Assembly (NCBI RefSeq): GCF_000819565.1
Contig: NZ_CP004393.1
Coordinates: 186,001-250,000 of the forward strand
Direction of reading: 5' to 3'
Source of the DNA: Celeribacter indicus
Lineage (GTDB): Bacteria; Pseudomonadota; Alphaproteobacteria; Rhodobacterales; Rhodobacteraceae
Length of the DNA stretch: 64,000 nucleotides
The translations under genes and the position numbers were made by a program. Positions 41,109 through 49,938 of the stretch are shown piece after piece (within the stretch, counting starts at the first letter, position 1; each line of letters begins with the position of its first letter). The notes under the pieces were generated by a model that was not told where the DNA came from, searched no databases, and was given only the letters and a program-made list of their open reading frames with translations.

Positions 41109-41990
41109 ATGGCCGTCTACAACTTCGGGTCGGTCAACATCGACCATGTCTACACGCTTCCGCACCTGCCCGCGCCCGGTGAAACCCTGGGTGCCACCAG
41201 CCACACCGTCGGCCTTGGCGGCAAGGGCGTGAATCAGTCCGTCGCAGCGGCGAAGGCGGGATCGCAGGTCTGGCATATCGGTGCCATCGGCGTGCGGGAC
41301 GGCTGGGTGCGCGAGCGGATGGAGGGATACGGCGTCGACTGCACCTGTCTGCGTGAGGTCGCGGGGGACACCGGGCACGCCATGATCTGCGTGGATGCGG
41401 CCGGGGAGAATTCGATCGTGATCGCCGCCGGCGCGAATGTGAACCAGGACAGGGATTTCGTCCTTTCCGCCATAGGGCGGGCGGGGGCGGGCGATACGCT
41501 TCTGCTCCAGAACGAAACAGATCTCCAGCCGGACGCGGCGGCGGCCGCCCTCGCGAAGGGTATGCGCGTGATCTATTCCGCCGCACCCTTCTCGGTGGGC
41601 GCGGTACGTGCCGTCCTTCCCCATGTGACGATGCTCGTGATGAACGCCGTCGAGGCGGAACAGCTCTGCACCGCGACGGGAATGGATCTCGACCGGATTC
41701 CGGTCCCGGAAGTGCTCGTGACCTTGGGCGCAAAGGGGGCCATGTGGCGTTCGAACCGGACTGGAGAGGAGATCGAGGTCGCCGCACCCCGCGTGACGCC
41801 GGTCGACACCACGGCCGCGGGCGACACCTTCATTGGCTATGTCGCCGCAGGCCTGGACCTCGGCATGCCGATCCGCGCCGCGATGGAGTGGGCGGGCCGG
41901 GCGGCGGCCCTCAAGGTTACGCGCCACGGAACCGCCGATGCGATCCCCTCGGCCGCGGACGTCCGGGATTTTCGGGTATCTCCATCATGA
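41109..41990 (+). CDS. PfkB-family (ribokinase-like) sugar kinase
   Basis: A 293-residue kinase that opens AVYNFGSVNIDHVYTLPHLP. Glycine-rich GLGGKGVNQSVAAAKAGSQV is the N-terminal PfkB signature, and the C-terminal signature DTTAAGDTFIGYVAAGL carries the catalytic aspartate. The substrate is unknown; ribokinase is the closest archetype by eye. AGGGAGG precedes the ATG. It follows maeB by 21 bases but fits better with the sugar transporter cassette to its right, which otherwise lacks a kinase (inference). Confidence 0.85.
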   Translation: MAVYNFGSVNIDHVYTLPHLPAPGETLGATSHTVGLGGKGVNQSVAAAKAGSQVWHIGAIGVRDGWVRERMEGYGVDCTCLREVAGDTGHAMICVDAAGENSIVIAAGANVNQDRDFVLSAIGRAGAGDTLLLQNETDLQPDAAAAALAKGMRVIYSAAPFSVGAVRAVLPHVTMLVMNAVEAEQLCTATGMDLDRIPVPEVLVTLGAKGAMWRSNRTGEEIEVAAPRVTPVDTTAAGDTFIGYVAAGLDLGMPIRAAMEWAGRAAALKVTRHGTADAIPSAADVRDFRVSPS

Positions 41991-42017
41991 AAAGGGCGCC
42001 CTCACGGCGCCCCTTCT
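41991..42017. terminator. Bidirectional terminator between sugar kinase and SDR gene
   Basis: Stem GGGCGCC, a five-base loop, then GGCGCCC. The minus-strand reading ends in TTTT, suiting the convergent SDR gene; the plus-strand tail (CTTCTT) is weaker. Confidence 0.75.
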
Positions 42018-42044
42018 TGCTGTCCTGCCCGATGGGCGTCCGCC

Positions 42045-42830
42045 TCAATACACCGGAATAGAGCCGCCGTTCACCCAGTAGTCGGAGCCGGTGACGAAAC
42101 TCGCCCGGTCCGACGAGAGGAAGACCGCGACCTCCGCGATCTCTTCCGGTTCGCCGATGCGTTGCAGGGCGAATTTCTTGTGCTCCTTCGCGAAATGATC
42201 GACGACCTTGTCCCGATCCATGCCGCCATACAACTTGGCGAGCAGGTCGATGAATCCGCCCGGCTTTTCCCAGATCGGCGTCCGCGTCGCGCCCGGCGAG
42301 ACACAGTTCGCGCGAATGCCCTGCGGCCCGAATTCGATCGAAAGCGACTTCATGAAGCTCAGGACGGCCGCTTTCGACATGCAGTAGTCGTAGAACAGCG
42401 GCTCGGGCATGCGGCCGAAATCCGATGCGATCGCGACGATCGACCCTTTCCCCTTGCTCACCATATGTGGCGTGACGGCCCGCGCACAGCGCATGATGCC
42501 CAGCACGTTCACATCGAATGTATTCTTCACGTCCTCGTCGAGGGTGGAGGCCAGCCCCTCCCGCGTCGGCGCGACACCCGCACAACAGACCATGGCGTCG
42601 ATCTGCCCGGACATGTCGAGCGCGGCTTCCGTCATGCGTTCGGCTCCGTCCGTGCGCAGGTCGACCTCCACTGCCGTGACCGTCCCGTCCAGTTCCGCGA
42701 TGGCCGAGATATCGAGATCCGCCGCGACGACCTGTGCGCCTTCTTCGAGAAAGCGCTTCGTCGTGGCAAGGCCGATCCCGGACCCGGCGCCCGTGACGAT
42801 CGCGGTTCGCCCCTCGAGTTTATATGTCAT
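42045..42830 (-). CDS. Short-chain dehydrogenase/reductase
   Basis: A 261-residue classical SDR. Cofactor motif TGAGSGIG is at residues 14-21, D39 in AADLD suggests NAD preference, CCAGVA is the NNAG-equivalent, and the catalytic pair is Y and K in YCMSK with an upstream serine (AIASDFG). It probably oxidises or reduces a hydroxyl of the cassette's substrate. GGGAGG lies upstream of the ATG. It is the last gene of the minus-strand operon with the DoxX and deacetylase genes. Confidence 0.85.
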   Translation of the reverse strand: MTYKLEGRTAIVTGAGSGIGLATTKRFLEEGAQVVAADLDISAIAELDGTVTAVEVDLRTDGAERMTEAALDMSGQIDAMVCCAGVAPTREGLASTLDEDVKNTFDVNVLGIMRCARAVTPHMVSKGKGSIVAIASDFGRMPEPLFYDYCMSKAAVLSFMKSLSIEFGPQGIRANCVSPGATRTPIWEKPGGFIDLLAKLYGGMDRDKVVDHFAKEHKKFALQRIGEPEEIAEVAVFLSSDRASFVTGSDYWVNGGSIPVY

Positions 42831-42885
42831 TGGTACCTCCCTTTCTGTCTTGCAGTCATGAATGAGCGATGCCGATCCCCTCGGA

Positions 42886-43362
42886 TCAGAATGTCAGCGC
42901 CAGCAGCGCGTCGAGCGCATAGGGGCCGCCGCCGTAGAAGACGAAGAACAGGGCGCAAAAGCCCCAGAGGGCGTAATGCTCGAACCCGTTCTGGTTGGAG
43001 AAGAAGCCGTCCTTGATATGATGGACCGCCGACAGGAACAGCAGCAGCGCGCAGGTGAGCGCCACCGGCCGCGTGAACAGGCCGAGCGCCAGAAGCGCGC
43101 CGCCGACAAGGTTGTTGACGGTCGAGAGCCATGCCCAGAACAGGCCGGGTTTCCAGCCGAACTTCTCCATGTAGGCCGCCGTCCCGGCGACGGTCTGGAC
43201 GGGCATTCCGGTGTTCGGAAAGAATCCGAAACTCGCCCTCAGGGCATAGAGAACGAGGACTGATCCGACCCAGATCCGCAGGATAAGGGCCCAGATCCCG
43301 AAGACCGCCGGGAACGAGGTTTCGAGAGACGGCAACAGCGACGGCGACGCGAGAATGTCCAT
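42886..43362 (-). CDS. DoxX-family membrane protein
   Basis: A 158-residue integral membrane protein with four predicted helices: one near residues 20-45, LSTVNNLVGGALLALGLF near 78-97, VALTCALLLFLSAVHH near 100-116, and a C-terminal one. It has the DoxX/SURF4-like pattern of short loops. DoxX proteins are often quinol-linked or of unknown function. Its place between a CE4-type hydrolase and an SDR suggests a role in the same pathway, perhaps electron transfer from the dehydrogenase; this is inference. Confidence 0.75.
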   Translation of the reverse strand: MDILASPSLLPSLETSFPAVFGIWALILRIWVGSVLVLYALRASFGFFPNTGMPVQTVAGTAAYMEKFGWKPGLFWAWLSTVNNLVGGALLALGLFTRPVALTCALLLFLSAVHHIKDGFFSNQNGFEHYALWGFCALFFVFYGGGPYALDALLALTF

Positions 43363-43382
43363 GTTGGTTCCGGTTCTTTCGT

Positions 43383-44243
43383 TCAGGACTCTGCGGCCGT
43401 GGCCGGTTCATGGGGTGTATCCGGTTGTTCGAGCGCCCAGCGCGCGATCTCGTCCTTGCGCATGAAGACTACGCCGGGATGGCTCAGCGCGTAATCCACG
43501 AATTCCCCGATCACCTTCGAGATGCCGGGCTGGCCGCCGATGCGGTCATGCACGCTGAGCGACATCATGCGTCGCCGGTGGTCGGCTTCGGCATAGAGCG
43601 TGTCGAACTCGTCGCGAAGATCGGATCCAAAGGCGGCGCCGGACAGTGACAGCATGTGGAAACGGTCGATGTCGTTGTTGCGCCGCGTGTAGGGCACGAC
43701 CCCGAACGGCTTGCCCGCGACCTCGACGGTGAAGGGTTCGTCCCGACTGGTGTCGTCGATGTAATAGATGAAGCCGAGCGATTGCAGGATACCCAGCGTT
43801 TCCGCGCTGTTGCGCAGGGCGAAGGCGTTGAAACCGACCGGGCGCGTGCCCGTCGCCGCCTCGATGGCGGCGATGTTCTTCTCATAGGAGCCGCGTTCCT
43901 CCTCGGGCGACATGCGCCAGTGCGGCTCCCATGTATGGCCATGGGCGGCGGCCTCATGTCCGCGCTCCACGATCTCGCGGGCGAGCTCGGGATGGCGCTC
44001 GACGGCCTGCCCGACCATGTGCGACGTCACCTTGATTCCCTTGCGGTCCCAGAGGTCGAGCAGCCGCGGAAGGCCCTCCTTCACCCCGTAGTCGAACCAC
44101 TTGCCTGTCGCGATGTTCGGCGTCTCGGGATCCATCTCCGCAAAGGGGCTGTAGGGCGCCTTTTCCGGCTGGGCTCCGGCTTCGAACTGCATGGAAACGG
44201 ACACGACCAGGCGCGCTCCGTCGGGCCAAAACTCTGCGGGCAT
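43383..44243 (-). CDS. Polysaccharide deacetylase-like (CE4/PuuE-type) hydrolase
   Basis: A 286-residue NodB-fold protein. The first motif is altered: SVSMQFEAGAQP stands where CE4 enzymes have the TFDDG aspartates, as in the PuuE/allantoinase-like branch. GHEAAAHGHTWEPH supplies histidines typical of motif 2. Members of this branch hydrolyse amides or cyclic imides as well as N-acetyl groups, so calling it a polysaccharide deacetylase would be too specific. AGGAGG precedes the ATG. It is the first gene of the minus-strand operon, directly behind the operator region shared with the isomerase gene. Confidence 0.75.
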   Translation of the reverse strand: MPAEFWPDGARLVVSVSMQFEAGAQPEKAPYSPFAEMDPETPNIATGKWFDYGVKEGLPRLLDLWDRKGIKVTSHMVGQAVERHPELAREIVERGHEAAAHGHTWEPHWRMSPEEERGSYEKNIAAIEAATGTRPVGFNAFALRNSAETLGILQSLGFIYYIDDTSRDEPFTVEVAGKPFGVVPYTRRNNDIDRFHMLSLSGAAFGSDLRDEFDTLYAEADHRRRMMSLSVHDRIGGQPGISKVIGEFVDYALSHPGVVFMRKDEIARWALEQPDTPHEPATAAES

Positions 44244-44257
44244 GTCTCCTCCTCCTT

Positions 44258-44277
44258 TTAGTTAGATAACGAACTAA
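44258..44277. promoter_or_regulatory. Candidate MarR operator, left copy
   Basis: TTAGTTAGATAACGAACTAA is an imperfect palindrome (arms TTAGTT and AACTAA). It overlaps the predicted early transcribed region of the deacetylase operon. Sixteen of 20 bases match the right copy 126 bases away. Confidence 0.7.
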
Positions 44278-44287
44278 ATGTGGGAAA

Positions 44288-44316
44288 GGGATAGTGCCTC
44301 TGAAATCACCTGTCAA
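44288..44316 (-). promoter_or_regulatory. Predicted promoter of the deacetylase-DoxX-SDR operon
   Basis: Reading leftward: consensus -35 TTGACA, 17-base spacer, -10 TATCCC. The predicted start lies a few bases before the left operator. Confidence 0.6.
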
Positions 44317-44342
44317 TCTTGGATATTTCCTGTAAAATAATG

Positions 44343-44372
44343 TTGACACGACGCGCGGCACGCCACTACGCT
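44343..44372 (+). promoter_or_regulatory. Predicted promoter of the isomerase-SDR-ABC operon
   Basis: Consensus -35 TTGACA, about 18-base spacer, weak -10 TACGCT. The predicted start lies a few bases before the right operator. Confidence 0.55.
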
Positions 44373-44383
44373 TTCCTAAAAGA

Positions 44384-44403
44384 TTAGAAAGCTAACAAAC
44401 TAA
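44384..44403. promoter_or_regulatory. Candidate MarR operator, right copy
   Basis: TTAGAAAGCTAACAAACTAA shares 16 of 20 bases with the left copy and keeps the outer TTAG and AACTAA. It begins just after the predicted start of the plus-strand operon. Confidence 0.65.
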
Positions 44404-44426
44404 ATACACTTTGGGAGGAGTGCTCT

Positions 44427-45317
44427 ATGTCGCGTGAGGACCGCGATAAGGGAGTGGGCGCCGGCAAGGGCGCACCACCTGACCTGACGCTTTGGCCGGC
44501 CTGTGTACGCTCTCATCCGCTGCCGCAGCAGATCGCCGCCGCTGCCGACGCCGGATATGCGTCCATCGCCGTGAATTCCGCCACCTATCTCGCTGCACGC
44601 GAGGCCGGCCAGACCGGCGCGCAGATTGCCCGCCTTGCCGCGGATAGCGGGGTCCGCATTGACTGGGTGGACGCGGTGACGGGCTGGCTTCCCGTCCGCT
44701 ATCCGCCCGGCAATCCCGAGCTCAGGGGCTTTCTCGATCACCATGTCGATATCGCCTTCGAGATGGCGGAGACCCTGGGCGCCAGGTCCCTGCTTGCCAT
44801 AGGGAGCTTCGATCGCGATGCGCTGTCTTTCGACGAGCTGGTCGATCATTTCGGCAGGCTCTGCGACCGTGCCGCCGGTGCCGGGCTGCGCGTGGGGCTG
44901 GAATTCATCCCGTTCTGGGGCATTCCGACCCTCGGTGCGGCGATGGAGATCGTGGAGACCGCCGGCGCGCCGAACGGCGGACTGGTGCTCGACACATGGC
45001 ATTTCTTCCGCAGCGACAGCGACTGGACCGCGTTGAAGGCCCTGCCCCCCGACCGGCTCCTCGCCGTGCAACTGGCTGACGGGGCGCAATCCCCGGTCGA
45101 GGCGGGCCTTCTGGAGGATTGCCTGCAACACCGGCGGCTGCCGGGCGAGGGAGCCTTCCCGCTCGGGGATCTCCTGGACCAGCTCGGCCGCATGGGTGTG
45201 CGGGATTACGGGCCGGAGGTTTTTTCCGCCGAACTCGACGAATGTTCGGCAAGGGAGGCCGCGCATCTTTGCGCGGCAGCCTGTCGCGCGGTCCAGGCGC
45301 AGGACGCCGCGACCTGA
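44427..45317 (+). CDS. TIM-barrel sugar phosphate isomerase/epimerase
   Basis: A 296-residue protein of the AP endonuclease 2/xylose isomerase-like TIM-barrel superfamily. Metal-ligand candidates are E in GLEFIPFWG, D and H in LVLDTWHFFR, and a C-terminal E in FSAELDE. Members interconvert keto/aldo sugars, inositol derivatives or hydroxypyruvate, or dehydrate dehydroshikimate. The substrate cannot be assigned. GGGAGGAG precedes the ATG. It opens the plus-strand operon of the MarR-controlled cassette. Confidence 0.75.
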   Translation: MSREDRDKGVGAGKGAPPDLTLWPACVRSHPLPQQIAAAADAGYASIAVNSATYLAAREAGQTGAQIARLAADSGVRIDWVDAVTGWLPVRYPPGNPELRGFLDHHVDIAFEMAETLGARSLLAIGSFDRDALSFDELVDHFGRLCDRAAGAGLRVGLEFIPFWGIPTLGAAMEIVETAGAPNGGLVLDTWHFFRSDSDWTALKALPPDRLLAVQLADGAQSPVEAGLLEDCLQHRRLPGEGAFPLGDLLDQLGRMGVRDYGPEVFSAELDECSAREAAHLCAAACRAVQAQDAAT

Positions 45318-45342
45318 AATCGGATTTGCAAGGGAGGATAAA

Positions 45343-46140
45343 ATGGATCTTGGTCTGAAGGACAAAGTCGTCGCGCTGAGCGGCGGCGGTCGCAAGGGTG
45401 GCATTGGCTGGGCGACGATCAGGGAATTGAAGCAGGCCGGCGCAAAGGTGATGATGGGCGATATCGAGATCGACCCGGCCTATGAGGAACTCACCAAGGA
45501 CGGCACGGTCGACACCACGGCGCTGGATCTCTCCAGACCCGGCAACCCCGAGAAACTGGTGCAGCGCACGGTCGACCGTTTCGGCAAGCTCGATATCCTG
45601 ATCAACAACCTCGGCGTGACGATCTTCCGCAGCGGCTTTCTCGGTGTCGAGGATGACGACTGGGACATGATCTTCCGCACCAATTTCCTGTCGAACGTGC
45701 GCGCGTCCCGTGCCGCAATGCCGCATCTGATCGAAAACAAGGGGGTGATCGTCAACCTCGCCTCGACGCTCGGCACCACGCCGACCCCGAGCCTCGTCGA
45801 TTACAGCGCGTTCAAGGCAGCCACACTAAACCTGACGAAATGCCTGTCGGAGGAGTTCAATCCGCAGGGCGTGCGGGTGGTGGCGGTGTCTCCCGGCGCG
45901 GTTCTGACCCCGCACTGGACCCGCGAAGGAGGGGCCTTCGACATGATGGCCGCGGAACAGGGTGTCGAGGTGGAGACCTTGCGCGACGAGATCATCCCGA
46001 AGATGTTCGGCATGACGACCGGCCGCATGGTCTGGCCGGAAGAGATTGCCGCGGCGATCTGCTTTGCCGCCTCGCAGCGGGCCGGGTCGCTTTCGGGCAT
46101 GGCCCTGACCGTGGATGCCGGTTCGGTCAAGACGATCTGA
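45343..46140 (+). CDS. Short-chain dehydrogenase/reductase
   Basis: A 265-residue SDR. The cofactor loop GGGRKGGIG is slightly longer than the usual TGxxxGIG. The equivalent of NNAG is NNLGV, the catalytic serine is in NLASTLG, and Y and K in YSAFK complete the active site. It differs clearly from the other SDR in the cassette, so two oxidation or reduction steps are likely. GGGAGG lies seven bases before the ATG. It sits 25 bases after the isomerase gene. Confidence 0.83.
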   Translation: MDLGLKDKVVALSGGGRKGGIGWATIRELKQAGAKVMMGDIEIDPAYEELTKDGTVDTTALDLSRPGNPEKLVQRTVDRFGKLDILINNLGVTIFRSGFLGVEDDDWDMIFRTNFLSNVRASRAAMPHLIENKGVIVNLASTLGTTPTPSLVDYSAFKAATLNLTKCLSEEFNPQGVRVVAVSPGAVLTPHWTREGGAFDMMAAEQGVEVETLRDEIIPKMFGMTTGRMVWPEEIAAAICFAASQRAGSLSGMALTVDAGSVKTI

Positions 46141-46166
46141 CTCCTGCGTGACAAGGACAAGTTGCA

Positions 46167-47174
46167 ATGTCTCACGACGTGACACCCGACGCCTCCGGAC
46201 GGCCTGAGGCGCGCCGGGCGGGATCCCTGCTCAGCCGCCTGACGGGCTTCGACGAGGCGGGGCTGCTCCTGGGCTTCATCTTCCTGGTGCTGCTCATCGG
46301 CATTCCCCATCCCGAATTCTTCAATGCCGGCTCCCTCGAAGCGGTGCTGCGCCAGACCGCCTTCGTCGCGATCATCGCCTTCGGGATGGTCTTCCTCGTC
46401 GCCATGGTGGAAATCGACCTCTCCGTCAGCGGCATCTACGCGGTCGCGGGAATGTCGATGGCGCTGCTCATCAAGGCCGGTGTGGATCCCTGGGCCGCCG
46501 CGGCCGTCGCGCTTCTCGCGGGCTGTGCCCTTGGATTGCTGAACGGCCTTCTCGCGGCGCTGTTCAAGGTGCCGCTGATCATCATCTCGCTGGGGACCAT
46601 GTCGATGTTCTTCGGCCTGAACCTGATGATCTCGGGCGGGCTCGCGGTCTTCGGCATGCCGAGGGACCATTCCTTCTTCACCACTATCGGAGGAACCCAT
46701 TTCGGCCTGCCCATGACGGTCTGGATCACGATCGCCACCGGCCTCGTTCTCCATGTCGTCCTGTGGCGGACGCGATACGGCGCAAGCGTCCGCGCGATCG
46801 GCTCCAATCCGAAGGCGGCCGCCTTCCTGGGTCTCAGGGTCGCCCGGATCCGCATCCTGACAACGATGTTCGTGGGCTTTCTCGCCGCGCTTTCGGGCAT
46901 CCTGACGCTCGCCTTCTTCAAAGCGTCGGAACCGACGATCGGCATGGGGATCGAGCTGCGCGTCATCGCCGCGGTGGTCATCGGCGGCACGTCCCTTGCC
47001 GGTGGGTCGGGAACCATCCTCGGCGCCGCGCTGGGCGCCCTCATCATCACCCTGATCGACAGCGGGATCGTCTTTTACGGCATCGACCCGGATTATTCCC
47101 AGTTCGTGACGGGCACGGTGATCGTCGCCGCCATCGGGCTGGACCGCCTGGCCAAGCGCCGAAAGCCGTCGTGA
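46167..47174 (+). CDS. CUT2-type sugar ABC transporter permease (RbsC-like)
   Basis: A 335-residue inner-membrane permease with about 8-10 helices. Family features include GMVFLVAMVEIDLSVSGIYA, GLLNGLLAALFKVPLIIISL and AAVVIGGTSLAGGSGTILGA. It would form a homodimer in a ribose-type importer with the following binding protein and double ATPase. The order permease, binding protein, ATPase is less usual than ATPase first. The substrate is unknown. Confidence 0.88.
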   Translation: MSHDVTPDASGRPEARRAGSLLSRLTGFDEAGLLLGFIFLVLLIGIPHPEFFNAGSLEAVLRQTAFVAIIAFGMVFLVAMVEIDLSVSGIYAVAGMSMALLIKAGVDPWAAAAVALLAGCALGLLNGLLAALFKVPLIIISLGTMSMFFGLNLMISGGLAVFGMPRDHSFFTTIGGTHFGLPMTVWITIATGLVLHVVLWRTRYGASVRAIGSNPKAAAFLGLRVARIRILTTMFVGFLAALSGILTLAFFKASEPTIGMGIELRVIAAVVIGGTSLAGGSGTILGAALGALIITLIDSGIVFYGIDPDYSQFVTGTVIVAAIGLDRLAKRRKPS

Positions 47175-47212
47175 CCCGATGGGGCACCAAACATGCAAAA
47201 AGGGAGGAAGAC

Positions 47213-48319
47213 ATGTCGGTATCCAATTCGACAGTGAAATGGCTGAAACTGCCGGCCGCGGGACTTGCCGCGCTGGCGATGGCCGGTGCGCCGGCCACGG
47301 CCCAAGAGGACAAGATCACCATTTCCCTGATCCAGATCCTGACGGTTCAGGAATGGGCCTCGGAGCTTGCGGACGGGGCCCGCGCGGCCGTGGCCGACAT
47401 CGGGGAGGACAAGGTCGAGCTTCGGGTCCAGGGGCCTGCGGGCTTCGAACTCGCAAAGCAGGCGCAGGTCGCCCTGAACGAGGTCGAGCGCGGCACGGAT
47501 GCGGTGATCCTGTCCAACGTCGCGCCGGGCGCTATGATCGAACCCGCGGCGATCCTGGCCGACCGCGGCGTGCCGGTGACCTGGGTGGTCTCGGCGCCGC
47601 CCGACGAGGTGGAGAACGCCTTCTACGTCGGCGCGAACGCCTATGCCACCGGCGAGGCCGGGGTGAACCTGATCCTCGACGCGCTCGAGGCGCAGCACGG
47701 CGTGCCGGCCGCCGAACTGTCGGGCGAGGTCGTCCAGGGGCTCTGCGTGCCGGGCCTGCCGGTCCTGACGCAGCGGATCGCCGCGATCGAGGCGACCCTG
47801 GCCGAACGTGTGCCCAATGCGACCGTGTTGCGGCCGTTCGATTCAAAGCTGGACCTGACGCAAAGCTATGCGGCATGGAACCAGGCGATCCAGAAATACC
47901 CCAACGCGCTGTTCTATTCCGACCCCTGCGAGGACGCCAACAAGAACATCCAGAAGATCCGCATGGACGACGGGATCGACGTGCCGCAGGTCTACTACGA
48001 CAATCCGGAGATCGCTCGCGAGGCGCTGAAGGACGGCGAAGTGACCGCCATCGTCTCCTCCAACCGCTTCACCGAAGGATATGTCGCGGTCTGGGCGACG
48101 GTGAGGGCGCTGATGAACGAGGGAGAGGACTTCCCCGTCGGCTGGATCGAGGTGCCCCACAAGGTGATCGACCAGTCCAATGTCGAAAGCTACATCGCCG
48201 CCTGGAACGAGGACGGCACGAACCTGCGGGAATTCTTCGACGAGGAGATCCTCGCCGTGCGGGACACCCCGCTCGACACTCTGCGCCCGGCAAGCGACTA
48301 CAACCGTCCGCCCGAATAA
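47213..48319 (+). CDS. Periplasmic sugar-binding protein of the ABC transporter
   Basis: A 368-residue secreted protein. A signal peptide ends near residue 30 (MAGAPATA then QEDK). The mature part has the type I periplasmic-binding fold (Peripla_BP_4), with a VILSNVAPGAMIEPAAILAD segment and GANAYATGEAGVNLILDAL. It should bind the imported solute and deliver it to the permease. AGGGAGG precedes the ATG. The spacing to the permease stop is 38 bases, consistent with one operon. Confidence 0.87.
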   Translation: MSVSNSTVKWLKLPAAGLAALAMAGAPATAQEDKITISLIQILTVQEWASELADGARAAVADIGEDKVELRVQGPAGFELAKQAQVALNEVERGTDAVILSNVAPGAMIEPAAILADRGVPVTWVVSAPPDEVENAFYVGANAYATGEAGVNLILDALEAQHGVPAAELSGEVVQGLCVPGLPVLTQRIAAIEATLAERVPNATVLRPFDSKLDLTQSYAAWNQAIQKYPNALFYSDPCEDANKNIQKIRMDDGIDVPQVYYDNPEIAREALKDGEVTAIVSSNRFTEGYVAVWATVRALMNEGEDFPVGWIEVPHKVIDQSNVESYIAAWNEDGTNLREFFDEEILAVRDTPLDTLRPASDYNRPPE

Positions 48320-48374
48320 GCGCGCCGCGGCGGCTTTCACGAGCCGCCGCCAATGTCCTCGTCTGGGAACCATC

Positions 48375-49922
48375 ATGAAAAGCGAAATCTTCAGCGCCCG
48401 CGGGATCGGTAAGACATTCGGATCGACTGTCGCCCTCGAAGATGTCGGCTTCGACCTGCACGCGGGTCGGATCACCGGCCTCGTCGGAATGAACGGGGCA
48501 GGCAAGTCGACACTGTTGCAGATCCTGGCCGGCGCCCTGCAACCCGATACGGGCACGCTCGAGGTCGACGGCCGCAAGGTGGACTTCCACTCCACCGAGG
48601 AGGCCCTGCGCGCCGGCATCGCCATCGTCTCGCAGGAGCTCAGCCTCTTCTCCTCCCTTTCCGTCGAGGAAAACCTCGCTCTGGTGAAGGGACATCGCAG
48701 TTGGCCGTCGCGGGCGGCGTTTCGCGCGGATGCGCGCCGGATCCTGCACGAGCTGGGTTTCGATTACGATCTTGGGATCCGGCTCGTCCACCTGACGCTC
48801 GCCGACCAGCAGCTCGTCGAAATCGCCCGTGCGCTCCTCCAGCAGCCCCGTGTCCTGATCCTCGACGAGCCGACATCATCGCTCCACAGCGTCGAGGTGC
48901 AAAGGCTCCACAGGCAGTTGATCCGCCTGCGCGAGGAGGGGGTCTCGATCGTCTACGTGTCGCATTTCCTCGAGGATCTGCTCGACGTCTGCGACACCGC
49001 CGTGGTGCTGCGAAACGGGCACCGTGTCGAGGCGCCGGATCTGCGCGCCCCGGACAGCCTGCCCCGGCTGGTCGCGGCAATGCTGGGAGACGAGGCCACG
49101 GACTCGACACTCGACAGCGGGACGGATGCTCCGCTCCTCGATCTGCCGGACCGCCGCGCGAACGGTCCCCTGCGCATCTCCGGGCTGACCACGGCCACCG
49201 GGCTCGACATCGACGACCTGACGGTCGCCCCCGGTGAGATCTACGGTATCTCCGGCCTGATCGGCTCGGGGGTGACCGACCTGTTCGGACTGCTTTTCGG
49301 CCTGCAAACGGCCAGGTCCGGGGAGGTGGTCCTGCCGAGCGGGCGCTCGGCCGCCGCGACCCCTCCCGACGCCGTGCGCGCCGGTGTCGCCTATCTCCCG
49401 GCCGACCGGAAGGCGGTCGCCCTCATGCAGCGCCAGACCATCGCGGAGAATATCGGGAGCGTTCGTGCGCTGGGCCTCGGCGGCGACGGCGCCTTCATCC
49501 GGCGCAAACGCATGGTCCAACGGGCCGAGGAACGATGCGTGCAACTGGGGATCAGGATGGCTTCGGTCCACCAGACCGTTTCGGAACTCTCCGGCGGCAA
49601 CCAGCAGAAGGTCGTCTTTGCCAAATGGCTCGAAGCAGAGCCTTCGCTGCTTCTCCTCGACGATCCGACGCGGGGGATCGACATCCATGCCCGTCTCGAA
49701 ATCCACCGGACCATCCGCGACCTCGCCCGGTCGGGCCTGGTCGTCCTCGTCTATTCGAGCGATCCCGGCGAGGTCGTCGAACTTGCCGACAGGGTAGGGG
49801 TTTTCGCGGACGGCCGTCTGGTCGGGGAACTCCGCGGCGAGGACAGGACGGAACATAATCTGATCGTGATGATGAATTCGACCAATGGCGCAGCGGCCGG
49901 CCCGACGCAGGCGGCATCGTGA
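48375..49922 (+). CDS. CUT2-type sugar ABC transporter ATP-binding protein (two NBDs)
   Basis: A 515-residue RbsA/MglA-like double ATPase. NBD1 has Walker A GMNGAGKST, signature LTLADQQ and Walker B LILDEPTSSL. NBD2 has the degenerate Walker A GLIGSGVT usual in this family, signature LSGGNQQK, and Walker B LLLLDDPTRGID. In NBD2 the usual glutamate after the Walker B aspartate is aspartate. The ribosome site before the ATG is weak (GGGAAC). It energises import by the upstream permease and binding protein. Confidence 0.88.
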   Translation: MKSEIFSARGIGKTFGSTVALEDVGFDLHAGRITGLVGMNGAGKSTLLQILAGALQPDTGTLEVDGRKVDFHSTEEALRAGIAIVSQELSLFSSLSVEENLALVKGHRSWPSRAAFRADARRILHELGFDYDLGIRLVHLTLADQQLVEIARALLQQPRVLILDEPTSSLHSVEVQRLHRQLIRLREEGVSIVYVSHFLEDLLDVCDTAVVLRNGHRVEAPDLRAPDSLPRLVAAMLGDEATDSTLDSGTDAPLLDLPDRRANGPLRISGLTTATGLDIDDLTVAPGEIYGISGLIGSGVTDLFGLLFGLQTARSGEVVLPSGRSAAATPPDAVRAGVAYLPADRKAVALMQRQTIAENIGSVRALGLGGDGAFIRRKRMVQRAEERCVQLGIRMASVHQTVSELSGGNQQKVVFAKWLEAEPSLLLLDDPTRGIDIHARLEIHRTIRDLARSGLVVLVYSSDPGEVVELADRVGVFADGRLVGELRGEDRTEHNLIVMMNSTNGAAAGPTQAAS

Positions 49923-49938
49923 AAGGGAAGGAACGCAA

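Noticed and set aside
36042..41927. A minus-strand open frame of about 1960 codons suggesting a giant MutS fusion.
   Set aside because: Only the part left of 38684 matches MutS. The rest is antisense to maeB and the sugar kinase and reflects high GC with few stops.
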